Below, in pieces: positions 43,690 through 52,139 of a stretch of 53,518 nt of DNA. The position numbers and the translations under genes were made by a program. Origin of the DNA: Tissierellia bacterium. Its GTDB lineage: Bacteria > Bacillota > Clostridia > Tissierellales > Peptoniphilaceae. The stretch is taken from NCBI GenBank assembly GCA_030537815.1, contig JAUNVF010000008.1:1-53518 (forward strand), given 5' to 3'. The notes under the pieces are model-generated. The model was given only the letters and a program-made list of their open reading frames with translations, was not told the origin of the DNA and did not search any database. Numbering within the stretch: the stretch's first letter is position 1; each line of letters begins with the position of its first letter.

Positions 43690-44061
43690 ATGAAACACAT
43701 AATTCTAACGAATAATAAAACAATTGTAGACGATGAAAATCAAATTGTGCTAGTTCCAGGCGAGTTTAGAGATGTACTGGTTGAGGCCAGAAATTATATA
43801 CATCTGGGACATAGACTCAAAGTGTCACCTCTACCTGCGAGCATAAGGATGTTTTATTCTCCTGTTCGAAGCGTTGTGATCAGCAAGGAGCCTTCCGAAA
43901 TAGATTCGGATTCTGTAATCATGATTGAAAACGCTATAGAGATGTATGATAAGAGCTTGGGAGAGAGAAATATTGATTATTCTAATCTTAATGATTATGA
44001 AATAATAGATAGACAGCTACTGCAGTCCGCATTAACGGAGCTCAGGACTGCAGAGTTATAA
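43690..44061 (+). CDS. grdX: GrdX family protein
   Basis: 123 residues. The sequence has the GrdX features: 'ILTNNKTI' start, 'YIHLGHRLKVSPLPASIRMFYSPVRSVVIS' core and an acidic helical tail. GrdX is encoded at the head of many glycine reductase operons, and its function is unknown. It has its own promoter at 43635 and is followed 20 bp later by the component B precursor gene. Confidence 0.88.
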   Translation: MKHIILTNNKTIVDDENQIVLVPGEFRDVLVEARNYIHLGHRLKVSPLPASIRMFYSPVRSVVISKEPSEIDSDSVIMIENAIEMYDKSLGERNIDYSNLNDYEIIDRQLLQSALTELRTAEL

Positions 44062-44081
44062 ATTTTGAAAGGGTGAACTGA

Positions 44082-45371
44082 ATGAGACTTGAGCTAAGGA
44101 AGGTGAAAATCACTGACATTCAATTTGGAGATGCCACTAAAGTTGATGGCGGCACTCTATATGTGAATAAGGACGAAGTCATTGAAGAGATTTCAAAGAT
44201 TCCGAATGTCAAAGGGGTTTCGTTGGATATGGCAAGACCGGGAGAGAAAGTAAGAATAATACCGGTTAAAGATGTCATCGAACCAAGAGTAAAAGTTGAA
44301 GGCAAAGGAGATGGATTTGCAGGAGTAACTTCTGATGTCGTACAGCTTGGAGACGGTATTGTAAATGTTCTCGACGGAGTCGCAGTAGTGACTATTGGAG
44401 ATATGGTAGGTTTCCAAGAAGGAATTATCGACATGTGGGGAGAGGGAGCTAAATGGACGCCTTTTTCAAAAACTATGAATATCGTAATGGATATCTCTGT
44501 TGAAGAAGGTCTACAACCTCATAAGCACGAAGAAGCTGTAAGAGTAGCAGGCTTGAGAGCTGCTGAAATTATAGGTGAGGCTGCAAGAGATGCTGAAATC
44601 GATCACTCTGAAGTTTATGAGATGGGAGATTTAAAAGAGGAATCAGAAAAATATCCTGATCTTCCTAGAGTATCATATGTAGAGATGTTGATATCTCAAG
44701 GACTTTTACATGATGGTTATATCTATGGTGTGAATTCTCAACAAATTCTACCTACATTGATCCATCCAAATGAAGAACTTGACGGAGCTGTTATCAGTGG
44801 TAACTGTGTTGCGGCTTGCGATAAGATCACGACATACCAACATCAAAACAACTCGGCTATAAAAGACTTATACGCTAGACATGGTAAAGATATAAACTTC
44901 GTAGGTGTTATACTTACTCCTGAGATGACTACTCTGGACGGAAAGTTTAGAACCAGAGACTATACTGCAAAGCTTGTAAAAATGCTAGGTTCAGATGGGG
45001 TTATAATTTCTGAGGAAGGCTACGGAAATCCTGACTCCGATTTAGTAATGATTTCAGCTGAATGTGAGAAGATGGGCATTAAGAGCGTCCTAATAACTGA
45101 CGAATGTTCAGGATGGGACGGCATGAGTCAACCGCTTACAGATAATGCAGAAGAAGCTGTAGCAGTTGTTTCCACAGGTAATGTGTCTCATGTTATAGAG
45201 CTTGAAAAGGCTGACAAGGTTCTTGGCGATGTTGAAGCTATTGCTAATATTGCCGGCGGATGGGCTGGAGCCTATAATCCGGAAGACGGAACACTTAAAT
45301 GTGAGCTTAATGCAGTAATAGGAGCTACTTCAGAGATTGGATATCACAATCTGACTGTTGAGCTATATTAG
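44082..45371 (+). CDS. Glycine/sarcosine/betaine reductase component B precursor subunit (GrdE/GrdG/GrdI type)
   Basis: 429 residues. This proprotein is known to be cleaved at an internal cysteine, giving two subunits, one with an N-terminal pyruvoyl group that binds the substrate as a Schiff base. Cys242 in 'GNCVAACDK' is the expected cleavage site and is at the same number as in GrdE. Other landmarks are 'EGIIDMWG', 'GLLHDGYIYGVNSQQILPTLI' and 'GVIISEEGYGNPDSDL'. Glycine, sarcosine and betaine forms are too alike to separate by eye. AAAGGGTG before the ATG. The Sec subunit gene follows at 15 bp. Confidence 0.92.
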   Translation: MRLELRKVKITDIQFGDATKVDGGTLYVNKDEVIEEISKIPNVKGVSLDMARPGEKVRIIPVKDVIEPRVKVEGKGDGFAGVTSDVVQLGDGIVNVLDGVAVVTIGDMVGFQEGIIDMWGEGAKWTPFSKTMNIVMDISVEEGLQPHKHEEAVRVAGLRAAEIIGEAARDAEIDHSEVYEMGDLKEESEKYPDLPRVSYVEMLISQGLLHDGYIYGVNSQQILPTLIHPNEELDGAVISGNCVAACDKITTYQHQNNSAIKDLYARHGKDINFVGVILTPEMTTLDGKFRTRDYTAKLVKMLGSDGVIISEEGYGNPDSDLVMISAECEKMGIKSVLITDECSGWDGMSQPLTDNAEEAVAVVSTGNVSHVIELEKADKVLGDVEAIANIAGGWAGAYNPEDGTLKCELNAVIGATSEIGYHNLTVELY

Positions 45372-45385
45372 GAAAGGAGAAAGTT

Positions 45386-46690
45386 ATGGCAGATAAGAAA
45401 ATAATCTACTATATCAATCAGTTCTTCGGCCAGGTAGGTGGAGAAGAAATGGCTCACGTCGCTCCCGAATATAAAGAAGGAGTAATTGGCCCTTCAATGG
45501 GTTTTGAGAATGAACTGAAAGATAATGCTAAAGTTTTTGGAACCATAATATGTGGAGACAACTACTTTAATGAAAATAAAGAAGAAGCGGTTAAATTTTT
45601 AGAAGAAATAAATGAAAAATATAAGCCGGATTTAGTTGTAGCCGGACCTGCATTTAATGCGGGAAGATACGGTATGGCTTGTGCGGGCGTAGCTGAGTAT
45701 TTTGATTCAGTTGGAGTTCCCGTAATCACAGGAATGTATGAAGAGAATCCCGGAGTTGATTTATCGAGAGAGCATGCATATGTAGTTCCAACTGGAAATG
45801 CTGCTACTGCGATGAGAAAAGCTCTACCTGTTATGGCTGCTATCGCGATTAAATTATTAAATGGCGAGCAAGTTAAGCCTAAAGAGGACGGATATTTCGC
45901 ACAAGGCAAGAGACTTACCGTATTCTCTGATAAAAGAGGCTCTGAAAGAGCTGTCGAAATGCTTCTCAAGAGACTTAGAGGAGAAGAATTTGAGACAGAG
46001 CTTCCAATGCCTGAATTCGATTCAGTAGAACCAGCTCCTGCTATTAAGGATTTATCGAAAGCTACTATCGCTCTTGTAACTTCAGGAGGAATAGTGCCTA
46101 ATGGAAATCCCGATAGAATTCAATCTGCTTCAGCACAGATGTGGGGTAAATACGATGTTGATGGAATAGATCAACTTAAAGGCGAATACTGCACTATACA
46201 TGGTGGATATGACCCGGTATATGCAAATGAAGTGCCTGACAGAGTAGCCCCATTAGATGAGCTAAAGAGATTAGAAAAAGAGGGAGTAATTGGTAAAGTT
46301 TATAAATACTTCTATACTACTACAGGAACCGGAACTTCAGTTGAAAATTCTGAAAAATTCGGTACAGAAATAGGAAAAGAGCTTAAAGATGCTGGCGTTG
46401 ACGGTGTTCTTTTAACTTCGACCTGAGGTACTTGTACACGTTGCGGTGCAACGATGGTTAAAGAAATTGAAAGATACGGCATTCCGATAGTGCATCTAGC
46501 TACAATCACTACTATTTCCGAATCTGTAGGTGCAAATAGAATAGTCCCTACAATTGCAATACCATATCCTGTTGGTAATCCTACACTTAATGAAGAAGAT
46601 GAAAAAGCTTTAAGAGATGAAATGGTTGAAAGAGCAGTACAAGCTCTTGCGACCGAAGTAAGCGAACCAACTCAATTTAAGAAGAAGTAA
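45386..46690 (+). CDS. Selenocysteine-containing component B subunit (GrdB/GrdF/GrdH type)
   Basis: 434 residues across an in-frame TGA at 46424-46426, read as selenocysteine 347. The motif around it is T-S-T-Sec-G-T-C-T-R-C-G-A, identical in layout to known GrdB selenoproteins. The selenol attacks the Schiff-base substrate, passing a carboxymethyl-selenoether to component A. N-terminal landmarks are 'YYINQFFGQVGGEE' and 'AGPAFNAGRYG'. A 6-bp hairpin 12 nt after the TGA fits a bacterial SECIS. Conventional gene callers would split this gene at the TGA into a 346-residue piece and a 78-residue tail. The substrate (glycine, sarcosine or betaine) is uncertain. AGGAGA before the ATG. Confidence 0.95.
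46424..46453 (+). promoter_or_regulatory. Candidate bacterial SECIS element
   Basis: The UGA codon at 46424-46426 is followed after 12 nt by CGTTGC-GGT-GCAACG (46439-46453), a perfect 6-bp stem with a GGT loop. Bacterial SECIS hairpins directly downstream of UGA have this placement and often carry a loop G, recognised by SelB. Confidence 0.8.
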
Positions 46691-46700
46691 ATACATGGGA

Positions 46701-46744
46701 AGCCGATGTGAAGTGAGATATTCATCTTCTCGTCGGCTTTTTAT
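46701..46744 (+). terminator. Partial terminator between reductase and transporter genes
   Basis: AGCCGATGTGAAG pairs imperfectly with CTTCTCGTCGGCT and is followed by TTTT. It may lower transporter expression relative to the reductase genes instead of separating the units completely. Confidence 0.65.
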
Positions 46745-46767
46745 GTTAACTTTTAGGAGGTAAAATC

Positions 46768-48114
46768 ATGACTGGTAATAAAAGAGAATCTTGGGGTAGT
46801 AGATTTGCATTTATAATGGCAGCAGCGGGTTTTGCAATTGGTTTGGGAAATATGTGGCGATTCCCGTATCTGGTGGGAACGCAAGGTGGAGGAGCTTTCG
46901 TATTAGTATACTTGGTTATTTGTTTATTAATCGGTATACCTCTATTCACAATGGAGATTACCCTTGGTAGAAAAGCTCAATCGAATCCTGTAACCGGGAT
47001 GCGTAAGATCGCGGGTAAAGGAACACCATGGGTATCATTTGGTTGGTTTGGAGTTATTGCTGCATTCTTTATTTTGACTTATTATATTCAGATTATGGGC
47101 TGGTTAGCAGCATATATAGTAAAAATGCTAACAGGAGAATTATCAGGCTTGGCAGCCGGCGGCTATGAAACAGCATTCAATGCTTTCACAGCAAACACAA
47201 TGCAATTGGCATTGTTCACTATAATCTGTACAGTAATTGTAGGTTTCATATCAGCAAAAGGTATTGAGAATGGTATTGAAAAGGTTTGTAATGTCTTAAT
47301 GCCAACGCTTTTCGTAATGCTTATAATACTTTTAATAAGATCAGTTACACTTCCTGGAGCTATGGAAGGTGTTAAATGGTATATGAATGTCGATTTCTCT
47401 AAAATAAATGGACAGACATTCTTAAATGCACTCGGACAAGCATTCTTCTCGATAGGAATAGCGAGTGGTGGTGGATTTATTTACGGTTCATATTTAAATA
47501 AAGACACGAATGTTCCGGGAGATGCTATAATGGTAGTTGCAGCTGATACAGGTGCAGCTTTATTGACCGGTTTCGTTATGTTCCCTGCAATCTTTGCATT
47601 GGGTCTTGAACCGGGACAAGGAAGTCAATTATTATTTGTAACTATGTCAAATTTATTTAATATACTTCCTGGAGGAAAATTCTTTGGTACATTATTCTTC
47701 CTATTAGTATTCTTTGCAGCTCTATTATCTGCAATCGGTTATTTCGAGCCTATAGTATCGACGGTTTCCGAGCTTGGAAAGATGAGCAGAAAGAAAGCTG
47801 TATGGATAAGTTTAGCGGTTATATTCGTAGTTGGATTCCCAACTATAATGGCACATGGACCATGGGCTGATAAGAGTATATTCGGCATGAACTTCTTTGA
47901 TTTTGCTGATTTCTTGTCAGGTAATATACTGATGCCATTAGGTGCGATAGCATTATCTCTATATACGGCATTTAAGTGGAAATTCGTCAACTTTAAAGAA
48001 GAGGCGAATGTTTCAGCCGGAGCCTATAGGGTTATGAATTGGTGGAAGCCTTTCGTAATGTTTATAATTCCAATAGCATTGATTATAATATTTATTAAAG
48101 GAGTATTCTTCTAA
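46768..48114 (+). CDS. Sodium-coupled NSS-family amino acid transporter
   Basis: 448 residues with about 11-12 membrane helices. The neurotransmitter:sodium symporter signature 'GFAIGLGNMWRFPYL' in helix 1 is complete, with 'GGAFVLVYL' in helix 2 and 'FSIGIASGGGFIYGSYL' in helix 6. Bacterial homologues (LeuT, MhsT) take up neutral amino acids with Na+. It lies 78 bp after the reductase gene, so glycine or a methylated derivative is a reasonable cargo; this is inference. AGGAGGT precedes the ATG. Confidence 0.93.
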   Translation: MTGNKRESWGSRFAFIMAAAGFAIGLGNMWRFPYLVGTQGGGAFVLVYLVICLLIGIPLFTMEITLGRKAQSNPVTGMRKIAGKGTPWVSFGWFGVIAAFFILTYYIQIMGWLAAYIVKMLTGELSGLAAGGYETAFNAFTANTMQLALFTIICTVIVGFISAKGIENGIEKVCNVLMPTLFVMLIILLIRSVTLPGAMEGVKWYMNVDFSKINGQTFLNALGQAFFSIGIASGGGFIYGSYLNKDTNVPGDAIMVVAADTGAALLTGFVMFPAIFALGLEPGQGSQLLFVTMSNLFNILPGGKFFGTLFFLLVFFAALLSAIGYFEPIVSTVSELGKMSRKKAVWISLAVIFVVGFPTIMAHGPWADKSIFGMNFFDFADFLSGNILMPLGAIALSLYTAFKWKFVNFKEEANVSAGAYRVMNWWKPFVMFIIPIALIIIFIKGVFF

Positions 48115-48129
48115 ATCGGATAAAATAAA

Positions 48130-48187
48130 ATGCGAGATCCACAATAGGATTAGCGAATTAAATATCTCGCATCAGATTTATTTTTAA
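48130..48187 (+). terminator. Terminator after the NSS transporter
   Basis: ATGCGAGAT pairs with ATCTCGCAT around a 25-base loop, then TTTATTTTT after six bases. Confidence 0.55.
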
Positions 48188-48253
48188 AACAAGCAGTTTA
48201 ATATTTTTTTATAAAAGAGTTGGAAAAAAGTTGTAGAATTTGTATAGGGACTA

Positions 48254-48302
48254 CAAACTCCCCATAGCCATTAATTATTGGACTATGGGGAGTTTGTTTT
48301 TT
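48254..48302 (+). terminator. Strong orphan terminator
   Basis: ACAAACTCCCCATAG has an exact 15-bp complement CTATGGGGAGTTTGT at 48283-48297, followed by T residues. It has no coding gene directly upstream. Confidence 0.85.
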
Positions 48303-48527
48303 AACAATCAATATGATTGATTATAATATATTTATAGGATTATACATAGATTATATGATAGACTACATTGCATTATCACAGAGAAAGATTTGATGTTTAC
48401 ACGCTTTTACTAGAATAAATTTAAAAAATTAGATTAATATTTGTGCTTTTCGGGTAATATAGATAGTGATGAGGCAAAAGCATTATTGGCCTAAAAGTAA
48501 AATTTATTATAATGAAGGAGAGATAAA

Positions 48528-48875
48528 ATGGCAAATGATTATCATGAACCTGTAGAATATTTAAAACAGGAAGACAGAAATATTATAAGAGCCCTCAATT
48601 CTTTAAAAGAGGAAGTTGAAGCCGTAGACTGGTATCATCAAAGGGTAGCAGCTTCTAGTGACAATGAATTAAGGGAGATTATGAAGCATAATGCTATAGA
48701 AGAAATGGAACATGCTATTATGATTCTCGAATGGCTTAGAAGAAATATGTATGGTTGGGAAGATCAGATGAGGACATATCTATTTACTGAAGGAAATATC
48801 CTCGAAATCGAAGAAGAGGGTGGAGAAGAAGATTCGTCCTCAGATTCGGGAGATTTAGGCATTGGTGAATTATAA
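48528..48875 (+). CDS. Encapsulated ferritin-like cargo protein (EncFtn)
   Basis: 115 residues. It closely follows the EncFtn pattern: 'YHEPVEYLKQEDRNIIRALNSL', 'EEVEAVDWYHQRV' and 'EEMEHAIMILEWLRRN'. Ferroxidase residues are in place: Glu29, Glu59 and His62, with Trp35 in the same helix. EncFtn is a decamer that oxidises Fe2+ and passes it for storage inside an encapsulin shell. After an acidic linker (about 92-108), the C-terminus ends DLGIGEL, the typical shell-loading peptide. The shell gene follows 26 bp later. AAGGAGAG precedes the ATG. Confidence 0.96.
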   Translation: MANDYHEPVEYLKQEDRNIIRALNSLKEEVEAVDWYHQRVAASSDNELREIMKHNAIEEMEHAIMILEWLRRNMYGWEDQMRTYLFTEGNILEIEEEGGEEDSSSDSGDLGIGEL

Positions 48876-48901
48876 TAATTTATTAAATTGGAGGTTTTAA
48901 A

Positions 48902-49687
48902 ATGGATATATTAAAAAGAAGTATTGCGCCTATTAGCGAAGAGGCTTGGGATGAAATTGATGAATCTGCCATAGATGTAATAAAAGCTATTTTATCAGCT
49001 AGAAAAACTTTAAAGGTGAATGGACCTATGGGATGGGATTATAATGCTGTTCCGGAAGGAAGGCTTGAGATAATAGATGATGGCGATGTAGCTGTTGGAC
49101 AGTATAAATTAAAGAGACTAGTTGAGCCAAGAGTTACATTTGAGCTAAATAAATGGGAACTCGACAATGTCGAGAGAGGAGCAGAGGATATAGATTTAGA
49201 TCCCCTAGAAGAAGCTGTTGAAAAGATAGCTTTATTCGAAGAAAATTTGATATATAATGGATACGAAGCCGGCGGTATAGTTGGGCTAAGCGAGGCAGCT
49301 GAACACCAGATGGAATTCGGTAAAGAAGCGAATACGATATTAAAAAATATAGGCGAAGCGAAATTCAAATTATATAATAGCTATGTTCAACCGCCATATA
49401 ATTTGATGGTTTCTCCCGAAGCTTATGAGAAAATCAATAAGATATATGAAGGCGCAAATCTCATGAAGCAGATAGAGAAATTGATTGAAGGTTCGGTAAT
49501 CAGATCAAAAGCAGTAAAAGGTGCAATCCTAGTACCTCATAGAGATGATGATTTAGAATTGACGATAGGACAGGATTTTTCCATCGGTTACGACTCTCAT
49601 GATGAGGAGACGATTACTATGTTTGTAACGGAATCTTTGACATTTAGAGTTTTAGATGAAGCTAAGATAGTTAATTTTAAATTGTAA
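48902..49687 (+). CDS. Family 1 encapsulin shell protein
   Basis: 261 residues with the HK97-fold encapsulin landmarks: 'MDILKRSIAPISEEAWDEID', 'VNGPMGWDYNAVPEGRL', 'LKRLVEPRVTFELNKWEL', the 'DLDPLEEAVEKIALFEENLIYNG' helix and the C-terminal 'ESLTFRVLDEAKIV'. The shell self-assembles into a protein nanocompartment that takes up cargo through peptides such as the LGIGEL on the preceding protein. The system likely stores iron or protects against oxidative stress. GGAGGT precedes the ATG. A terminator at 49695 ends the two-gene operon. Confidence 0.96.
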   Translation: MDILKRSIAPISEEAWDEIDESAIDVIKAILSARKTLKVNGPMGWDYNAVPEGRLEIIDDGDVAVGQYKLKRLVEPRVTFELNKWELDNVERGAEDIDLDPLEEAVEKIALFEENLIYNGYEAGGIVGLSEAAEHQMEFGKEANTILKNIGEAKFKLYNSYVQPPYNLMVSPEAYEKINKIYEGANLMKQIEKLIEGSVIRSKAVKGAILVPHRDDDLELTIGQDFSIGYDSHDEETITMFVTESLTFRVLDEAKIVNFKL

Positions 49688-49694
49688 ATAATAT

Positions 49695-49722
49695 AGGGCA
49701 TTCTAAAAGGATGCCCTTTTAT
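49695..49722 (+). terminator. Terminator of the encapsulin operon
   Basis: AGGGCAT-TCTAAAAGG-ATGCCCT hairpin followed by TTTTA. Confidence 0.85.
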
Positions 49723-49783
49723 ATTTCAGCTAATTGATATAAAATATAATTGAAATCGATTGTCAAACAGGAAAGGTGAATAT

Positions 49784-50551
49784 ATGAAAAGAGATAAATT
49801 GATTTGGCTTATAGAATATTTGTTGAAAGAGAGAGGAGAAAAAAGAGATCTCGATTTAGACATAGATTCACTATTTGAAGTTTATAGGGGACTAGTCAAT
49901 ATCAGGGAGCCCAATCGAATATCGGAAGAGTATCTGTCGCTGGAAGATGAATTTCTAACTGATTTAAATTCAAAAAGATTGATTGCAGATGCTAAATTAT
50001 TAAAAGAAACACAGAAGGGAATTTCCTTATGGCAAGGAGATATCACAAGGATTTCAGCAGATGCGATAGTAAATGCCGCCAATGAAAAACTTCTCGGTTG
50101 TATGCTGGCATGCCATGATTGTATAGATAATTTTATACACACATATTCAGGGATAAGGCTCAGGCTTTATATGAATGATATCATGAAAAAACAGGGATAT
50201 CTCGAACCGACCGGAAAGGCAAAAATATCTCCGGGCTTCAATTTGCCATCAAAATATATAATCCATACTGTCGGCCCGATCGTAAGTGGAAAAGTTAGCA
50301 ATCAGAATCAGGATGATTTAAAGTCGTCTTATAAAAATTCTATGATTTTAGCAGATCAAAATGGTCTCGAAAATATTGTTTTTTGTTCTATATCCACAGG
50401 TGTATTTGGATATCCTAAGAAGGAAGCTGCCGGTATAGCTTATGAAATGGTAATAGAGAATTTAAAAGAAATGAAAAATATTAAAAAGGTAGTCTTTAAT
50501 GTATTCTCCGACGAAGATCGAAAGATATACGAAAAGATTTTGAATGAGTAA
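49784..50551 (+). CDS. Zinc-type macrodomain protein (ADP-ribosyl hydrolase)
   Basis: 255 residues from ATG 49784 (GAAAGGTG site); the longer reading has none. An N-terminal helical extension of about 80 residues precedes a macrodomain. 'LWQGDITRISADAIVNAANEKLLGC' is the ADP-ribose-binding start, and 'GCMLACHDCIDNFIHTYSGIRLR' matches the Cys-His-Cys zinc site of Zn-macro enzymes, which remove ADP-ribose from proteins. 'ISTGVFGYPKKEAAGIA' is the second loop. In staphylococci and streptococci these genes sit beside SirTM, GcvH-L and LplA genes; here none is adjacent, although lplA and lipA are 40 kb away. Confidence 0.9.
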   Translation: MKRDKLIWLIEYLLKERGEKRDLDLDIDSLFEVYRGLVNIREPNRISEEYLSLEDEFLTDLNSKRLIADAKLLKETQKGISLWQGDITRISADAIVNAANEKLLGCMLACHDCIDNFIHTYSGIRLRLYMNDIMKKQGYLEPTGKAKISPGFNLPSKYIIHTVGPIVSGKVSNQNQDDLKSSYKNSMILADQNGLENIVFCSISTGVFGYPKKEAAGIAYEMVIENLKEMKNIKKVVFNVFSDEDRKIYEKILNE

Positions 50552-50563
50552 AAGAGGTAAAAA

Positions 50564-51718
50564 ATGGATTTCAATAGCGAAGATTTAGAATTAGTAGAAT
50601 TACTGAGAGATTTAGTAGAGATAAAGAGCGTAAATCCTCCGGGACTTGAGTCAGAGATGATGGATTATATATTAAATTATTTTAAATCATATGATGTCAA
50701 TATATCGAGAATTCCTGTAAGCGATAAGAGGGCGAATTTAATAATAGAAATACCCGGTAGAAATGAAAAGAAAATAGTCTTTTCAGGTCATATGGATGTC
50801 GTTCCGGTGAGCAAAGCGGAAAATACCAGGTGGAAAAGCGAACCTTTTTCTGCAGATATTATTGATGGTAGAATTTATGGCAGGGGTTCTGCGGATATGA
50901 AGGGCGGCCTTGCTGCAGTGATGCATTCGATGAAGAGCATTTTAAAAAGGGAAGTGAAACCATATCATACAATAGTATTTGCGGCAACAGTTGACGAAGA
51001 AAATATGATGACAGGATCAAAGGAGATTATAAAAACAGATTTTTTGAGTAATACAGAAATCGCTATAATTTGTGAGCCAACAAATCTCGAGGTCTGCAAT
51101 ATAGGATATGGCAGGACATGGTCCGAATTGGAATTTATTGGAAATACAGCGCATGGATCTCAGAAAAGTGCTGGGAATAATGCCATAGAAATGGCAGCTG
51201 AATTGATGAATAAAATGGACGAAGCGGAATTTACTAAAATAGATTCAGAAGGATATGGGAATAGTTTTTGGCAGCCGCTTTCTATAAATGCCGGAGTTGA
51301 ACCTGCTGTTGTTCCCGATAGATGCAAATTATTAATAGATGCCAGGATAACTCCCGAGATAAACACAAATAGAGTTTGGCAGGATTTAGATAAAATGATT
51401 AAAAAAATAAAGGATACTAATCCTAATTTCAAAGTAAAATATGAAGTAAAAGAAAAAAGAGAACCTTGGATAACAAATAAAGACGATAAATATTTGAAAA
51501 ATATATTAAATATAATTGAAGAGAATGGACTTGTTCCAAAATTAGAGAGCTTCAAAGGTACGACAGATGCATCTTATTTTAGAAAACTTGGAATGAATAC
51601 TATAATTTTTGGGCCCGGAGACTTGTCAATAGTCCATAAAGAAAATGAGAATCTAAAGATAAAAGATTTGATATTGGCAGCTAAGATTTATTTGAGTATT
51701 ATGGAGTCTGAGATTTGA
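50564..51718 (+). CDS. M20-family deacylase/peptidase (ArgE/DapE-like)
   Basis: 384 residues. Metal-binding and catalytic landmarks are intact: 'FSGHMDVVPV' with His and catalytic Asp, 'GRGSADMKGGLAAV' with the bridging Asp, and 'VDEENMMTGSKEII' with the catalytic Glu pair. A dimerisation lid domain lies at about 185-295, and the C-terminal 'GPGDLSIVHKENE' supplies a last His. M20 enzymes deacylate N-acyl amino acids or cleave dipeptides; the exact substrate (acetylornithine, succinyl-diaminopimelate or others) cannot be set. It starts 12 bp after the macrodomain gene. Confidence 0.92.
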   Translation: MDFNSEDLELVELLRDLVEIKSVNPPGLESEMMDYILNYFKSYDVNISRIPVSDKRANLIIEIPGRNEKKIVFSGHMDVVPVSKAENTRWKSEPFSADIIDGRIYGRGSADMKGGLAAVMHSMKSILKREVKPYHTIVFAATVDEENMMTGSKEIIKTDFLSNTEIAIICEPTNLEVCNIGYGRTWSELEFIGNTAHGSQKSAGNNAIEMAAELMNKMDEAEFTKIDSEGYGNSFWQPLSINAGVEPAVVPDRCKLLIDARITPEINTNRVWQDLDKMIKKIKDTNPNFKVKYEVKEKREPWITNKDDKYLKNILNIIEENGLVPKLESFKGTTDASYFRKLGMNTIIFGPGDLSIVHKENENLKIKDLILAAKIYLSIMESEI

Positions 51719-51852
51719 ATTTAATTTCTTATACATCATTTGATATTGCATTCGGAGAGCATTGAAGATGATATTAGACATTTTAGAATATTGAATGACA
51801 ATAATTATTAAGATACTTCCAGCAATAAATTCGATTCTGTTATGGTTTTTGT

Positions 51853-51890
51853 CTGTAAATAATCTTGTGTATCAGCCTATATCCTGATTA
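51853..51890. repeat. Left terminal inverted repeat of the IS256-type element
   Basis: Matches the right end in about 17 of its first 20 positions, plus an inner TCCTGATT block shared by both ends. Confidence 0.75.
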
Positions 51891-52139
51891 AGGATAAAGG
51901 TTGATACATTTCTTTATGTATCAATAGATGTACATTAATTATATACGACTTTAATAAACTGTCAAATTATAGAAATTTGAAGTTGCTTTTATTAAATATT
52001 TCTCTTTATTAGGACCTTCCTTCAAAAAATATTGATAATTGAGATAATATTTAATCCCAATCACCTATCTTATATGTACATTTGCTAGAAGCATCTATAA
52101 TTTATAGATAAAGACTTTTTGTAGTGCACAATTGTTTAG

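Larger units (their letters stand above)
48115..48527. other. Gene-free region with two hairpins before the encapsulin operon
   Basis: 413 bp without a convincing ORF. The first hairpin (48130-48172) follows the transporter gene. A second, stronger terminator lies at 48254-48302. The remaining 220 bp to the ferritin gene is AT-rich. The region between the two hairpins could be an unrecognised short transcript or a trailing UTR. Confidence 0.5.

Noticed and set aside
45386-46426. The reductase subunit gene as a truncated protein or pseudogene ending at TGA 46424
   Set aside because: The frame continues for 87 more residues with full GrdB family similarity, and the Sec motif and SECIS hairpin are both present.
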